Part shown: positions 53,125 through 64,000 of the stretch, piece after piece
Numbering within the stretch: position 1 is the first letter of the stretch
How the letters are laid out: each line of letters begins with the position of its first letter
From: Owenia fusiformis
Lineage: Eukaryota; Annelida; Polychaeta; Sabellida; Oweniidae
Assembly: GCA_903813345.2 (NCBI GenBank)
Contig: CAIIXF020000006.1
Coordinates: 10,356,348 to 10,420,347, forward strand
Direction of reading: 5' to 3'
Length of the DNA stretch: 64,000 nt
Notes under the pieces: generated by a model
The model's database searches: none
What the model was told of the DNA's origin: nothing
What the model saw: the letters and a program-made list of their open reading frames with translations, nothing else
Translations under genes and position numbers: made by a program

Positions 53125-55159
53125 ACTCTGTTAAGCATGATAAAAGGCAAGAAGTTTAGTTAGAAATAAAAGAGTTATCTCATGAATGGGACCCTTACAT
53201 AGCTCCTAAAAGGTAGAAGACACTAAATGATGTAACACTATAAGCTGAATTTTGTCCACATAGAGCATGTGCACAATACTAAAGACATGTAAAATTGAAC
53301 TGTCAAAAGAACTGAAATATACTTACCAGCTCGCCTCTTCCGGAAGTTATGATACGTTATGGTGTAACTACGGTAATTAATTTTAAAATATTGAAAAAAT
53401 CACAAAATACAAGTTCTGAGGTATATATCGCCATTCTTAAGCGAATTAGCCCATACTATGACTATATATTCGCACCCCCATATACAGATATATATAAACT
53501 TCATCTTCACAATAAATTGAGCTTCTTTCAAATTTCCATTTTTTGAGATAAGTGCCATTTTCTTACAATTCAAGCCGTAAAAATAGTTGGAAAATGCTTC
53601 CCAGTTGAGGTTAATGGCCTTTATACTTACATTAATGTATGGAGCACTTAAAATGTACTTAGAATCGTATTAATAGCTCTATTCTGTGAGATTTATTTTT
53701 GTTTTTATTTTTACATTTTTCTCACCTCATAATTGAAGAGCTCCGCTGTTGATTTACATCCAGTTACACGTATTTCCTTGAAAATTCGCCATGATTGGAA
53801 CAAATGATGGTTGGTTTATGTTTTATTCATTTAGTTTGTATTTGAATCTAGCTACTTAAACACAAAACATGTCTTCGTGTTATGCTAAAGAGCGAAGATC
53901 GCGAATTCTAGGTGAAGCAAATTATTTTGCACAAGTCATATCCTGATTGCATCATAGTTACTTTGTACTTGTCACATCCTGATTGCATCAGCCAATTCAC
54001 GTGATTTACAGTTTACACAATATACATGTTATACTACTTCCGGGTTGGGTAGTGTTTTTTATACTTTAAAAACGGAGCCATTTCGATCAGTTTTTATAAT
54101 CTTTGGTAGAACTGAGAGGTATTACAATACATATTTAAATTAATACACATGAGTGTATTTGATGAACTCTCAAAAAATAAAACCCACAATAATATCTTTT
54201 TTATTCACAATTTCATGTCATTGTTTCTAACAAGTCGCCTCTTTCTCTCTTTTCTTTATTTTTGTCAACAGTCAAAATCGGAATTTAAAACTTGGTTTCT
54301 TTACAAGCTCTGCTTCTATAAATACTAAATAACATGAAAAATGTTAAACCTTACATCCTACACTTATTTGATATGAAATAGGCGATCATTGATATCATTT
54401 TTGCGCTGTTAAGTGTGGATCTTTTAATTCTTAGTCAAACTTGATCGCTGATCTCTGTCGATGTGACGTCACGCATTAAGTATGCACGCATGGGCAGTAC
54501 AATACATAAGGTAATATGGCGTCTTAGGCCTATACATGAGCCAGAATGGAGGTCTGCAAGTTGAAATGAATATGTTTGTTTATGCATCAATCGATCACAC
54601 ATATAATCCAGACAATCTTTCAAATCATATACTTAACATTGTAATGGATTTATTTATTTTGTGGGCTAACGTTCCCTTTAATTTTCATTGGTGAAGCAAT
54701 GATTTTACCTAAAATGAGTCCCTGTCTTTGCATAGTGATATTTAAAAATCGAGAAGCAAAACCTATGTTGAATATACTGTGTATTGATGAAGTTTATATA
54801 GCCTAGGGGAACTCAAAAATATTGTTATTATATCGGCAAATTCGCTCGAAAATGGTTGTACACCCTAGAAATTGAATGTTGTTGATTTTTTCAATATTTT
54901 AAAATTAATTACCGTAGTTACACCATAACGTATCATAACTTCCGGTAGAGGCGAGCTGGTGAGTAATTTCTATTATTTTGACAGTTCAATTTTACATGTC
55001 TTTAGTATTGTGCACATGCTCTATGTGGACAAAATTCAGCTTATAGTGTTACACCATTTAGTGTCTTCTACCTTTTAGGAGCCATGTAAGGGTCCCATTC
55101 ATTAGATAACTCTTTTATTTCTAACTAAACTTCTTGCCTTTTATCATGTTTAACAGAGT
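53125..55159. repeat. Large inverted repeat FB9 (about 278-bp arms)
   Basis: The arms 53125-53402 and 54883-55159 are about 95% alike by eye and start ACTCTGTTAA. Weaker inverted similarity continues inward to about 53505/54790. Each arm holds ACTTCCGG (ETS-type) followed by GAGGCGAGCTG|GT, a donor-like site: minus strand at 53325-53326 and plus strand at 54959-54960. No target duplication was found. It is either a foldback transposon or an inverted duplication of a promoter/first exon. Confidence 0.75.
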
Positions 55160-55699
55160 TTAATTATAAAATTCTGACCAATAATTCATACATTTTTTTT
55201 ACTTCCAGTTTTCGAAATTTGTCGGCGTTATACTCCTTCTCTATCTATATAAAGCCCCATATCAGTCATCATAAACAATACCATATAAGGTGCTACAAGA
55301 TCCTGTGGTCAAAAACAAAACAATATACCGGTAGGGTCACAAAATCATGAATTATATAATATAAAATTATTATATAACATATACTTATGACATGCCACAT
55401 ATGTTAAGTTTGATACGTACCTAATTCTGCAGTTAAATCGAGTAAACCCGGTAAAGTAAGTTTTTTGGTATTTTGTATTTTCCGGAAGTGATAGCAAAAG
55501 GTCATACGATTTCGTCTTGTGCAAAATGTTAAACCCGGGCATATTTGAAATTCCCGGGTAAACTCATTCATCGTGTAAAGAATGATCCATGTCGATTCCT
55601 GATTCCCTGCTTTGTTAATAATTAAGCAATTGGATCACTTTCAATATAATCTGTTATTAAAACATGACAAACGAGCATATGAGTCTTAGTATATGATTA

Positions 55700-55725
55700 C
55701 TGAGACTAACATATGTTAGTCTCAG
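55700..55725. repeat. Perfect 26-bp palindrome
   Basis: CTGAGACTAACAT followed by its exact reverse complement. No partner copy noted. The rest of 55170-55900 shows no feature. Confidence 0.8.
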
Positions 55726-55919
55726 ATGATTATAATGATAGTGCTAAATTGTATTATTTTGTGATGTTTGATTCATTACCACTATCAACCTTATTGTGCC
55801 AGCTTAGTTTCTTTAGTTTTTAAAATCTCATTCTGAATGAAAATCAGTGCATTAGTTCCTCGATTAATTATTACATTCTCAATTGGGCTGAATGGCATTA
55901 TTATAATGATTGTACCAGA

Positions 55920-57065
55920 TTGATTAATATGATTGTACCAGATTGCATTTGAGTGAGATTGTGCTATACCTTCTCTGTGTGATTGCACCAAACCATAGGC
56001 AGATTGTGATATACCTTCTTTATGTTATTGCACCACATTTATGATATTGAGATTGTGCTATACCTTCTCTGTGTGATTGCACAAAAATTCATTAAAGTTG
56101 GATAGGGTTTTAATTTATAAATAGCTTAATGAGATTGTGCTATACCTTCTCTTTGTTATTGCACCAAATTTTATTTAAGTTGGATTGTGCAATACCTTCT
56201 CTAGCCTATGTGATTGCACCAAATTTTATTATAGTTAGTATAATGAGATTGTGCTATACATTCTCTGTGATTACACCAAATCTCAATTAAGTTGGATTGT
56301 GCAATACCTTCTCTAGCCTATGTGATTGCACCAAATTTTATTATAGTTAGTATAACGAGATTGTGCTATACAGTCTTTGTGATTGCACCACATTTCATTA
56401 AATCTTTCATTCTAGTATAATGAGATTGCTATGCATTCTCTGTGTTATTGCACCAAATTTCATATAAGTTGGATTGTGCAATACCTTCTCTATGTGATTG
56501 CACCAAATTTTATTAAAGGCTAGTTAGTATAATGAGATTGTGCTATACAGTCTTTGTGATTGCACCACATTTCATTAAAGCTTTCATTCTAGTATAATGA
56601 GATTGCTATGCATTCTCTATGTTATTGCACCAAATTTCATATAAGTTGGATTGTGCAATACCTTCTCTATGTGATTGCACCAAATTTTATTATAGCTAGA
56701 ATAATGAGATTGTGCCATACATTCTGTGTGATTACACCAAATCTCAATTAAGTTGGATTGTGTGATAGCTTCTCTATGTGGTTGCAGCTTTCATAATACA
56801 TGTAGTATGAGATTGTGCTATGCATTCTCTAAGTGATTGCACCAAATATTATATACAGTGTAGTGTATAACAGTATAATGAGATTGTGCTATACATTCTC
56901 TGTGTTATTGCACCATGGCCAAATTTCATTAAAGTTTGATTGTGCAATAGTTTCTCTATGTGATTGTACTCAATTTTGTTATAGCATGAGATTGTGGATT
57001 GTGCAATAGCTTCTCAGTGAGATTGTGCTTTACATTTTCTGCATTAGAGTGAGATTGTGCTGAAT
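55920..57065. repeat. AT-rich tandem array, about 55-bp subunits with about 165-bp higher order
   Basis: The repeating frame is GAGATTGTGCTATACNTTCT then CTGTGTGATTGCACCAAATTT, with variants GGATTGTGCAATACC and GATTGCTATGC. From about 56185 to 56700, blocks of three subunits repeat as a set. Each subunit pairs ATTGTGC with GCACAAT-like partners, giving small hairpins. Confidence 0.85.
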
Positions 57066-57069
57066 GTTA

Positions 57070-57660
57070 AATTAAGGGAAGGAGTCTTGGACCCCATCTT
57101 TAAGTAATCGCTGTGGATGTTATGACTTCTCTATCTAGACTTTCCGACTATCATCAGATCATACTACTCTAGTGGTAGTAGCCTCTAAAACAATATCACA
57201 ATAGCTGAATGACTAGACTGGACTATGATTATCTGGAATAGGCCGGGTCAAATTATTATAAACATTGTTTCTTCATGCCATGTTAAAGGGACAGTGTCGG
57301 GAATTCTGGTCCTCAAAACCGAGTGTTACTTTATGTACTTCTCACACCTTTTTTTATTTAATTTTAAACGCAATTCACTGTTCAGTAAGCCTTTATAATT
57401 ATAGAAAAGAAGGTTTAGCCTATATCAGAATATTTTGATGGTGCAAATTATCTATGAATTTAAGATATTTTGTGGTAGGCCTATTTTAGTTTTAGGAACA
57501 AAGTTACAGATGATGGCCAATAACAGACACTTTTCTCATCCCATTCATAAAATCAATATTTCGTTAATGGGTGATTGCAAATAACTGAATGCAGGTAGAG
57601 CTGATGATGAAAATCTGTATTATTCTTACTTCATTCTTCAATCAATTATAAATTACACCA
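57070..57660. other. Non-coding stretch
   Basis: No supported feature. Confidence 0.35.
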
Positions 57661-60447
57661 TGGGCTTTCAACTAGAAGCCCATGATTACACAGAACATAA
57701 ATATTGTTATAAAATATTTATTTCACATAAAATAGACACCACACACATTACAACACAACAGTAATCTGGTAATATTTCAATTGTTTTATGAAAACAAGCC
57801 TATAAGACAAAATCTTCTTTAGCTGATAAATGTCATCCAGGCATCAATCATGTCTTTCAGAAACAATATCATACATTTAAAAAAATCTGATTGAAATATT
57901 TAAGGCCTTATATTTAAATTAATTTTCATAATTCATTCAGATACCATAAATTTTTCAAAATACTTTCTCAATAGTTTAGATCTTTTACCAAATAACATCT
58001 TTTGAACAAATAACATTGCACAGTGACATCAAAATTAAAATAAAAAATATATTATTGCGTTATTGCCTCTATTTTATGTATTTCTAGCAATAGATGAATG
58101 TGTCCTACACAATAGTACAGTGTATAAAAATAAAAATACTTTTCGTTATATCATCCTCACAGTTGGTCAAGACAGATACTGCATACATGTATCAAGAAAG
58201 GAACAATATTAGCTGTGCTAAAGTCGGTACTGTTCTGTTCTGTAAACTGAATCAATCCAATTTGGCATCTTCACTATTTCTCGGAAACTCAGAAACTATT
58301 TATTTATCAGATCTCTTGCAGAAATCCTTTGGTTTGACCCCAATGGTTTGACATGCCATTGGATAACATTGTAAATATTGTAGCCAAATAGATTGAGATA
58401 TGGATTCACATCTACAGTTGTAGCCTAGCTACAAGCCTCTGTGACCCCCCTCTACTTCACTAAACACCTTCTGACACAGAGTATGCAAGATCTTGTAGCT
58501 AGACTACTACAGTTGATACATCTGCATATTTTGAAAGCATGCACATTTGTATATGTTTTAGTATTATTTTGAATAAAAATCAATTTCAATATAATTCAAG
58601 CATAAAATATATTCAATCTCATATAAAAGTAAACAAGAACACAAATGTGTACAAAATGTCCCCACCAAGTGGTGATCCCGTGAAATGGTTATCCTGAAAA
58701 TGAGTAGACAAGACTTTACCAATCCAAAGTGGCCACCTTAAAATTTACCCAGAATGCCAAAAATTTAGTCAGTTCTAGATTTTCATACTAAGAACAACCC
58801 CTGAAAATTTGAAATTGATCCGTCACACAGTTAACCAGAAAACATGTAAACAAGACTTTTCAGACAAGATTTCAGGATGGAAAATCCAAAATGGCTGCCT
58901 TGACATTTACCCAGAATGTCAAAAAACTAATCTGTTTGTAGATTTTCATACTAAGAATCATCCCTGAAAATATGAAATTGATCTACCAAACGGTTCACCT
59001 GAAAACGGGTAGACAAGACTTTACAGACAAGATTTTAGGACAGAAAATCCAAAATGGCTGCCTTAACATTTACGCAGAATGCAAAAAAAGTAATCAGATG
59101 TAGATTTTCATACAAAGAATCATCCCTGAAAATTTGAAATTGATCTATCAAACCGTTCTCCTAAAAACGCGTAGACAAGACTTTACAGGCAAGATTTTAA
59201 GACGGAAAATCCAAAATGGCTGCCTTGACATTTACCCAGAATGCAAAAAAACTAATCAGTTCTAGATGTTCATACTAAGAATCATTCCTGAAAATTTGAA
59301 ATTGATCTACGAAACGGTTCACCTGAAAACGAGTAGACAAGACTTTACAGACAAGATTTTAGGACGGAAAATCCAAAATGGCTGCCTTGACATTTACCCA
59401 GAATGCCAAAAAACTAATGAGATCTAGATTTTTATACTAAGAATCATCCCTGAAAATTTGAAATTGATCCACCAAACGGTTCACCTGAAAACGCGCAGAC
59501 AAGACTTCACAGACAAGATTTTAGGACCGAAAAATCCAAAATGGCCGACAATAAAAAAGTCCTTATGAGTTTTTGCTGATTTCTTCTTACAAAATTATCA
59601 CATATAACTACTGTTAACAATAAAGTAGGCTTTTACAGCAAAGTACATCTGAAATTATTTATAAAGCTACTAAATAGTTAAAGTATGAAAACTCAAAAAC
59701 ACCATTCAATATGATACAAAGTATTATCGCGTGCTAACTTTTCTTAAGACATTCAAAATGGCTGACATGACTGAGCTAGCAGGTCCAAAACCTAATCAGA
59801 TCTAGAATGAAGTGAGTTGAACAAGATGTTAAAGTTTTAAAAGCAACTGTGAAGCAGTTTTTCTTAAAGTTTGCAGACAAGGATTTTAGCATTTAACTTC
59901 AAAATGGCCGACAGGAAGTAGGTATCGAGTTAATTTTTTTTCATCCACATCTGTATGCACTCATAAGTTATCCCTGAAAATTTGAAGGTGATATCTGTAG
60001 CGGTTTTGGAGAAAACTGCCGGACGTACGGACAGACAGACGGACAGACGGACAGACAGACGGACGCGCCTAGGCCGACAATATGGCCCCACACTATGTGG
60101 TGGGGACATAACAAAAAGACCAATTAGAATAAGAGGTACCAAGATGTTCTCTTTGAGTATTGCATTGTGGGTAAGTATTCAAGAACACATTCAAATAAAA
60201 ACATAATTTGTGGGAGAATGTTCACATTCTGTATTGTCATAATTATGATGAATTCCATTCTTTATTAAATTATCAACATGTTTGTATGTAATCATGTTTT
60301 TATTTTTGAGTTATTTCTTTAAATCAACATAAAAAGTACAAAATAATATTTGATTGGAATGTGTTCATTCTCCAATTTTGAAAATACAAAGGCAATGCTT
60401 ATGTATGAAATGTGGGAAGTTGGCTACCCTTCTAGTTGAAAGCCCAT
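57661..60447 (+). mobile_element. Pearl-type element 3 (nested inverted ends)
   Basis: Outer inverted ends TGGGCTTTCAACTAGAAG are at 57661-57678 and 60429-60446. The left one is itself followed by AAGCCCATG, forming a hairpin. Inner inverted ATGTCCCCACCA ends lie at about 58657 and 60100. Between these are the 162-bp array, a (CGGACAGA)n tract at 60022-60064 and the tail to about 60112. No target duplication was seen. Asymmetric ends plus tandem core resemble Helentron-associated elements (inference). Confidence 0.6.
58690..59555 (+). repeat. 162-163 bp tandem array
   Basis: GGAAAATCC landmarks at about 58879, 59042, 59204, 59366 and 59529 give a 162-163 bp period, with a partial first unit. 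Each unit carries AAAATGGCTGCCTT and CATCCCTGAAAATTTGAAAT. Same period and recognisably the same sequence as the array at 32.5 kb. Confidence 0.85.
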
Positions 60448-60885
60448 CGGCAATGGTAACATTGAAAATGAAAGATAAATTTTATAATTCATCTTTAATT
60501 TGCAGCAATTTAAATTGGTAATTTTGGGATATCAAGACATATCGGGCATCTATTCATTTTGGCAGTTTTTAAAGGAGATAAATCTCATAATTTCAAGATA
60601 CTCATTGTCAGTGTTGTTGAATAACAATATCTTGGAATATTTCTAAATCTAAACAGCCCCGACCATATTGGTATATTTCTTATTACCGAAAGTGCACCCA
60701 AAGAAAAACATGTCAAATTCCTGGCAATTTTGGCGAATATTTAATTTGACGATTTTTTGATTTGCCAAATTCACCAAATTAAAACACTCACCAAATGACA
60801 AATATAGTAATATTTCAGAAAAATGGCCTGATGGTTTTAAAGTTTAAAGGAAACTAATTTCAGATAGAATCTCAACATCTGCGCC
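60115..60885. other. Downstream region of the TQT-rich gene
   Basis: Expected 3' UTR at the upper end (minus strand). Nothing else can be supported. Confidence 0.35.
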
Positions 60886-60887
60886 TT

Positions 60888-61322
60888 CTAATAGTCACTA
60901 CCAAAGACATCATGCATCCATTGTAAAGTGTCCTGTAAAACTGCAATTTTGGCTGATTCCACATTAGCTCCTATATGCTGACTGATTGGCTTCCCAGACA
61001 ACCACACAATGGCGTTACATACACCCATTATGACATCAGTTGTTACTGTAACAACAGGTAGATGTTTTACATCACAAAGTTTCAATATATTTTCCTTCAA
61101 GTGTTCCACTGTAATCATGTCCTCCATGGTTGGCTGACTCCAGGGATAAGTCATATGTTTGAGATTCTGACTACTGCTGTGTGGTATGTGTACCATAGGA
61201 CTGTCCCCACACTCCCTAGGAGCTGTTGGTTGCCTGCTTATGTCCATGTAAGTCGTTTGTTTTAGGTCAGGGTTCACACGTGCAGCCTGCTGGTTCATGT
61301 GGGACTCATCACAAACCTGCAC
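60888..61322 (-). CDS. TQT gene last exon
   Basis: 144 codons plus stop, acceptor CTATTCCAG. It starts VQVCDESHMNQQ and ends DVFGSDY. The C-terminal half is less polar and probably folded. Confidence 0.8.
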   Translation of the reverse strand: MQVCDESHMNQQAARVNPDLKQTTYMDISRQPTAPRECGDSPMVHIPHSSSQNLKHMTYPWSQPTMEDMITVEHLKENILKLCDVKHLPVVTVTTDVIMGVCNAIVWLSGKPISQHIGANVESAKIAVLQDTLQWMHDVFGSDY

Positions 61323-64000
61323 CTGGAATAGCAACATTGACACTATATCCAGGGTTGTCCAAGAAATGTTGCACTAAATTGTATTAATTCTCTGCACAAG
61401 CCAAATTCAAAATCACTTGCCATTTTGAAGTTTCATGACAGAAATAACCATGCAGTAGTTTAGTTAGCACTTAGACAAACTTACTTTACTTTAACATATA
61501 CTTGAATATGTAGCCCTTCCACGAAGAATAGGTCAGGTTAAACATTTTTATCTCATTATTTCTTATAAGACATGTAATATTCAAAACACAAGTTTCATTA
61601 GATCAAGAATCTAAGATTTTTGAATTAATATATGATGACCGAAGATTTAATTCCGTTCATTGTGAAAGGCCCTGTGCAAAGTTTGCAAATCTAAGTTTTT
61701 TTTGAAAAATGTGATATTTGAATTGAAAAAAAGTTTTCATCTTACAACTTGCAAATATATGAATTTTAAACCATTTAAGGTCTGAAGGTGCTATGGAAGT
61801 TAACAGGAAATGACAAAACAAAAAGTGACAAAACCATGCAAGATAAAAGAGTTCTGTTTGGACCTCCAGTCAGTTTAACTAGTTCCACTTATCATTTACA
61901 TAACCGGGAGCATAATGGAAATGGTCAGAATGACCATAAACATGATGAAATAACCTTTTCAGCCCTCTGAAAATGTGACTGAAAAAATAGATAAGAGTAT
62001 GTGCTCAAGAAAGGTCACTGAACAGAAACTTTTGACTTCTTCAGAAATTGTGCCCAATATATTGCTATAAATGATACAATTTAAAAAGAATTTGATATCA
62101 TTCTTAGAAAAATGAAAAATTATTGTTTCGGACAATTTTTTTAAATTTCAAAGATTGTATCATTTAGAGCAATATATTGGACATATTTTTCTGAAAAAAT
62201 CAACAGATTCTGTTCATTGACCTTTCCTGAGCACCTACTTTTAGCTATTTTTTAGTCACATTTTCAGATTGCTGAAAAGGTTATTTCATCATATTTAGGG
62301 TCATTCTGACAATTTCCATTGAGTTCCCGGTCATGTAAATGATATGTGGAACTAGTTAAACTGACTGGAGGTCCAAACAGAACTCGTTATCTTGGTTCAA
62401 AATTTTTTCAAAATCCAGTCGGATTTTTTCGGTCATATATTACGCCATAAATCATAAAATCTCAGTCTTTATTCCTTAATTATAAACCAGTAAATCATTC
62501 AATTGTTCTAGTTAGTGTGATATCATATATAATATTAGAATTTCAGGACACGTCACTTACCTGTTTGTCCCTGTACTTTACAGTGTCAGCCACAGCTTGG
62601 ACTCCCATATCCCCCCTGTTGGTACTTGTCTGTACCCCCTCGCACACTGTAGCAGTTAGTTGTACCTGGCTGGCTCCATCAGACATGGATACGCAGCACT
62701 GCACCCCTTGAGTACAAGTCAAGGCTTTCTCATGTGTTGGGGTAACAGGGTCTGTGCCCACTGAACAATGTCTCATGTGAGGATGAATCTTGACCTGAAC
62801 CTAAGAAAATAAGTAATAATCATTCAATGTGTATTAAGTATTTGCACTGGAAGTGTGTCAATAATAGTGCGTTAATGAAGTAATTGAGTCTATCTAAAGG
62901 CTTTAAAGGGTGACACATATCGTTTAGCAAATAGAACGCTCGTTTCTGGTGTTGCTCACCGTTTAGTATAAAAGGTCCGATCCCGGAATAATACTCAAGG
63001 GTTCACAGGTTCGAGGTCTAACTGTTATATAGCATAAGTATATTATAGATCGTCACACATTTATAAAAGGGTGATTTTTATTTTGACAAATCAATTCCAC
63101 ATTTATGGGTGAAGTTTCAGGATCTTCTATTTGTGTATAATAAGGAAAAATTGGCATCTAAATTTCCCCATAACGTAATAGCACACAGCTTGGCATATGA
63201 AATATCCTACAAATGAAACAAAGCAGTTCTAATACAAGGATTTATATTGGTTGTTGTACATGTATTCTTTGAACGCAATCACTCTTTGGATAACGTTTTC
63301 AAAATCATTATAAACGGATTACTTTATCTCAAAGACAATTTCAATAAACTGGATTTTACAGAACTCCCCTTATTTCTTGAAAATGGACTGATCCAGTTGA
63401 TTCGCCTGGAGCCGCCATATTGTTTTTATACGGGATGCTTATCGGAACCCTTTAAAGAAAGACTTAAAAGATATATAAACTAAAATCCAACAAGAAATAG
63501 AATATACGAGAACGAAAATGTTCTGGGACCGACAAATACAGCAGCAACAAAAGCTAAGAAGATGATTCTAAAAAGATTAAGCAGAACAACCAACCAAAAT
63601 GCCCATGCACATATAACTGTATAAACCAGTAGCCTAATGCAGTAATGTACATATTGTTTAAAATGAAAAAAGGTTCATTCACCTGTTTGGCTTTGGTCTT
63701 GAGGGTGGTTTGGCTCATTTGATGTACCAATTCAGGAAGACTAGCATTTGCCTGCTGTGATGCATCCCTCATTGTATACATCATCTGGATCCCTTTGTCT
63801 TTGGCCTTAGTTGTTGCCTGACAGCTGGTGTCCTTTAGATTCAACTTGTTGTGGGTTTGAGTCACCATGTGCCTGTAGATGTTCCTGTGTTGGGTCTGTG
63901 TACTGCTTGACCTCAGAGCCTGGATGTCATATTGAGAGCTTGTGTCCTTAGTGTCTGTTGCTTCAGAGGTTTGTGTCGATGTGCTAACTGTTGTAAAGTC
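60888..64000 (-). CDS. Thr/Gln/Ser-rich protein, partial 3' end, function unknown
   Basis: Three visible exons, complement(63683->64000, 62561-62800, 60888-61322), all in phase 0 with GT-AG borders. The frame is open to the window edge, so at least 330 residues. The first part is polar and low-complexity, with TSTQTS, SSTQTQ and VTQTHN. The middle exon repeats GVQ (GVQCC, GVQTS, GVQAV). The last 70 residues look folded ('ENILKLCDVKHLPVVTV', 'LQWMHDVF'). Exons 2 and 3 both begin VQV and are each preceded by KQ, suggesting exon duplication. I do not recognise the family. TQT is the core of dynein light chain LC8 binding motifs, so an LC8-binding scaffold is possible but only inferred. Confidence 0.75.
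61840..62393. repeat. Long imperfect palindrome FB10 in TQT gene intron
   Basis: The arms (about 61840-62105 and 62130-62393) are roughly 85-90% complementary over 260 bp and start AAGATAA.AGAGTTCTGTTT. The centre is at about 62116. The intron transcript would fold into one hairpin. Confidence 0.85.
62561..62800 (-). CDS. TQT gene middle exon
   Basis: Exactly 80 codons, phase 0 at both ends, acceptor TTTTCTTAG and donor GTAAGT. It starts VQVKIHPHMRHC and ends KYRDKQ. The symmetric phase means it can be skipped or duplicated without frameshift. Confidence 0.8.
62810..63675. other. TQT gene intron, no feature assigned
   Basis: GGTTCGAGGTC at about 63007 resembles a tRNA B box, but no A box or arms could be found. 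An open frame at 63247-63483 (78 codons, plus strand) is unsupported. Confidence 0.3.
63683..64000 (-). CDS. TQT gene exon, runs off the window edge
   Basis: 106 codons to the donor CAG|GTGAAT. Three TQT motifs lie within about 45 residues. The polar, low-complexity composition suggests disorder. Confidence 0.75.

Noticed and set aside
55920-57065. CRISPR array
   Set aside because: Subunits are continuous and variable with no alternating repeat/unique-spacer pattern, and the genome is eukaryotic.
63000-63020. tRNA-like B box (GGTTCGAGGTC)
   Set aside because: A single short match with no A box or cloverleaf arms.

Overview
The window is eukaryotic DNA, most likely from a marine mollusc. The evidence is small exons with GT-AG introns spread over kilobases, AT-rich non-coding DNA, a Ty3/gypsy LTR retrotransposon, LINE remnants, tRNA-derived SINEs and several 'pearl'-type repeats. 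The pearl-type repeats are tandem 130-162 bp cores, then a (CGGA)n-like microsatellite, then a conserved tail; this architecture is known from bivalves. No prokaryotic-style gene organisation is present. All calls are from reading the sequence; no database was searched.

Coding content is small. Two paralogous transgelin/calponin-family (Mp20/myophilin-like) genes lie head to tail on the minus strand. Gene B (30199-36770 coding, 194 aa, six coding exons) is intact. Gene A (4355-26153) has the same six exons and intron phases, but its fourth exon is 7 bases short in the CH domain, which shifts the frame. Its introns are swollen by mobile DNA. A third minus-strand gene enters from the right edge (60888 to beyond 64000). 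Its three visible phase-0 exons encode a Thr/Gln/Ser-rich, unrecognised protein with several TQT motifs. A possible isolated first coding exon lies at 52630-52803.

Layout. 1-4350: foldback elements and a Tc1/mariner remnant upstream of gene A's last exon. 4355-26187: gene A, whose introns hold a 2.5 kb composite TIR element abutting an intact 5.3 kb gypsy element with identical LTRs, a 2.15 kb array of 33-bp repeats, two LINE 3' fragments, a pearl-type array with a foldback inserted in it, and more foldbacks. 26188-30198: sparse intergenic DNA. 30199-36805: gene B, with a 162-bp satellite array and a foldback in its introns. 36806-52600: non-coding DNA with a near-identical 2.5 kb tandem duplication, SINEs, foldbacks and duplicated promoter-like sequence. 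53-55 kb: a large inverted repeat. 55.9-57.1 kb: an AT-rich tandem array. 57.6-60.5 kb: a large pearl-type element. 60.9-64 kb: the TQT-rich gene, with a long hairpin in one intron.

The most striking structure is the number of unrelated foldback elements (about ten). In at least three, the interior is built from repeated, both-strand copies of the element's own terminal motif. Three show 3-bp target duplications, and one has an empty-site homologue elsewhere in the window.
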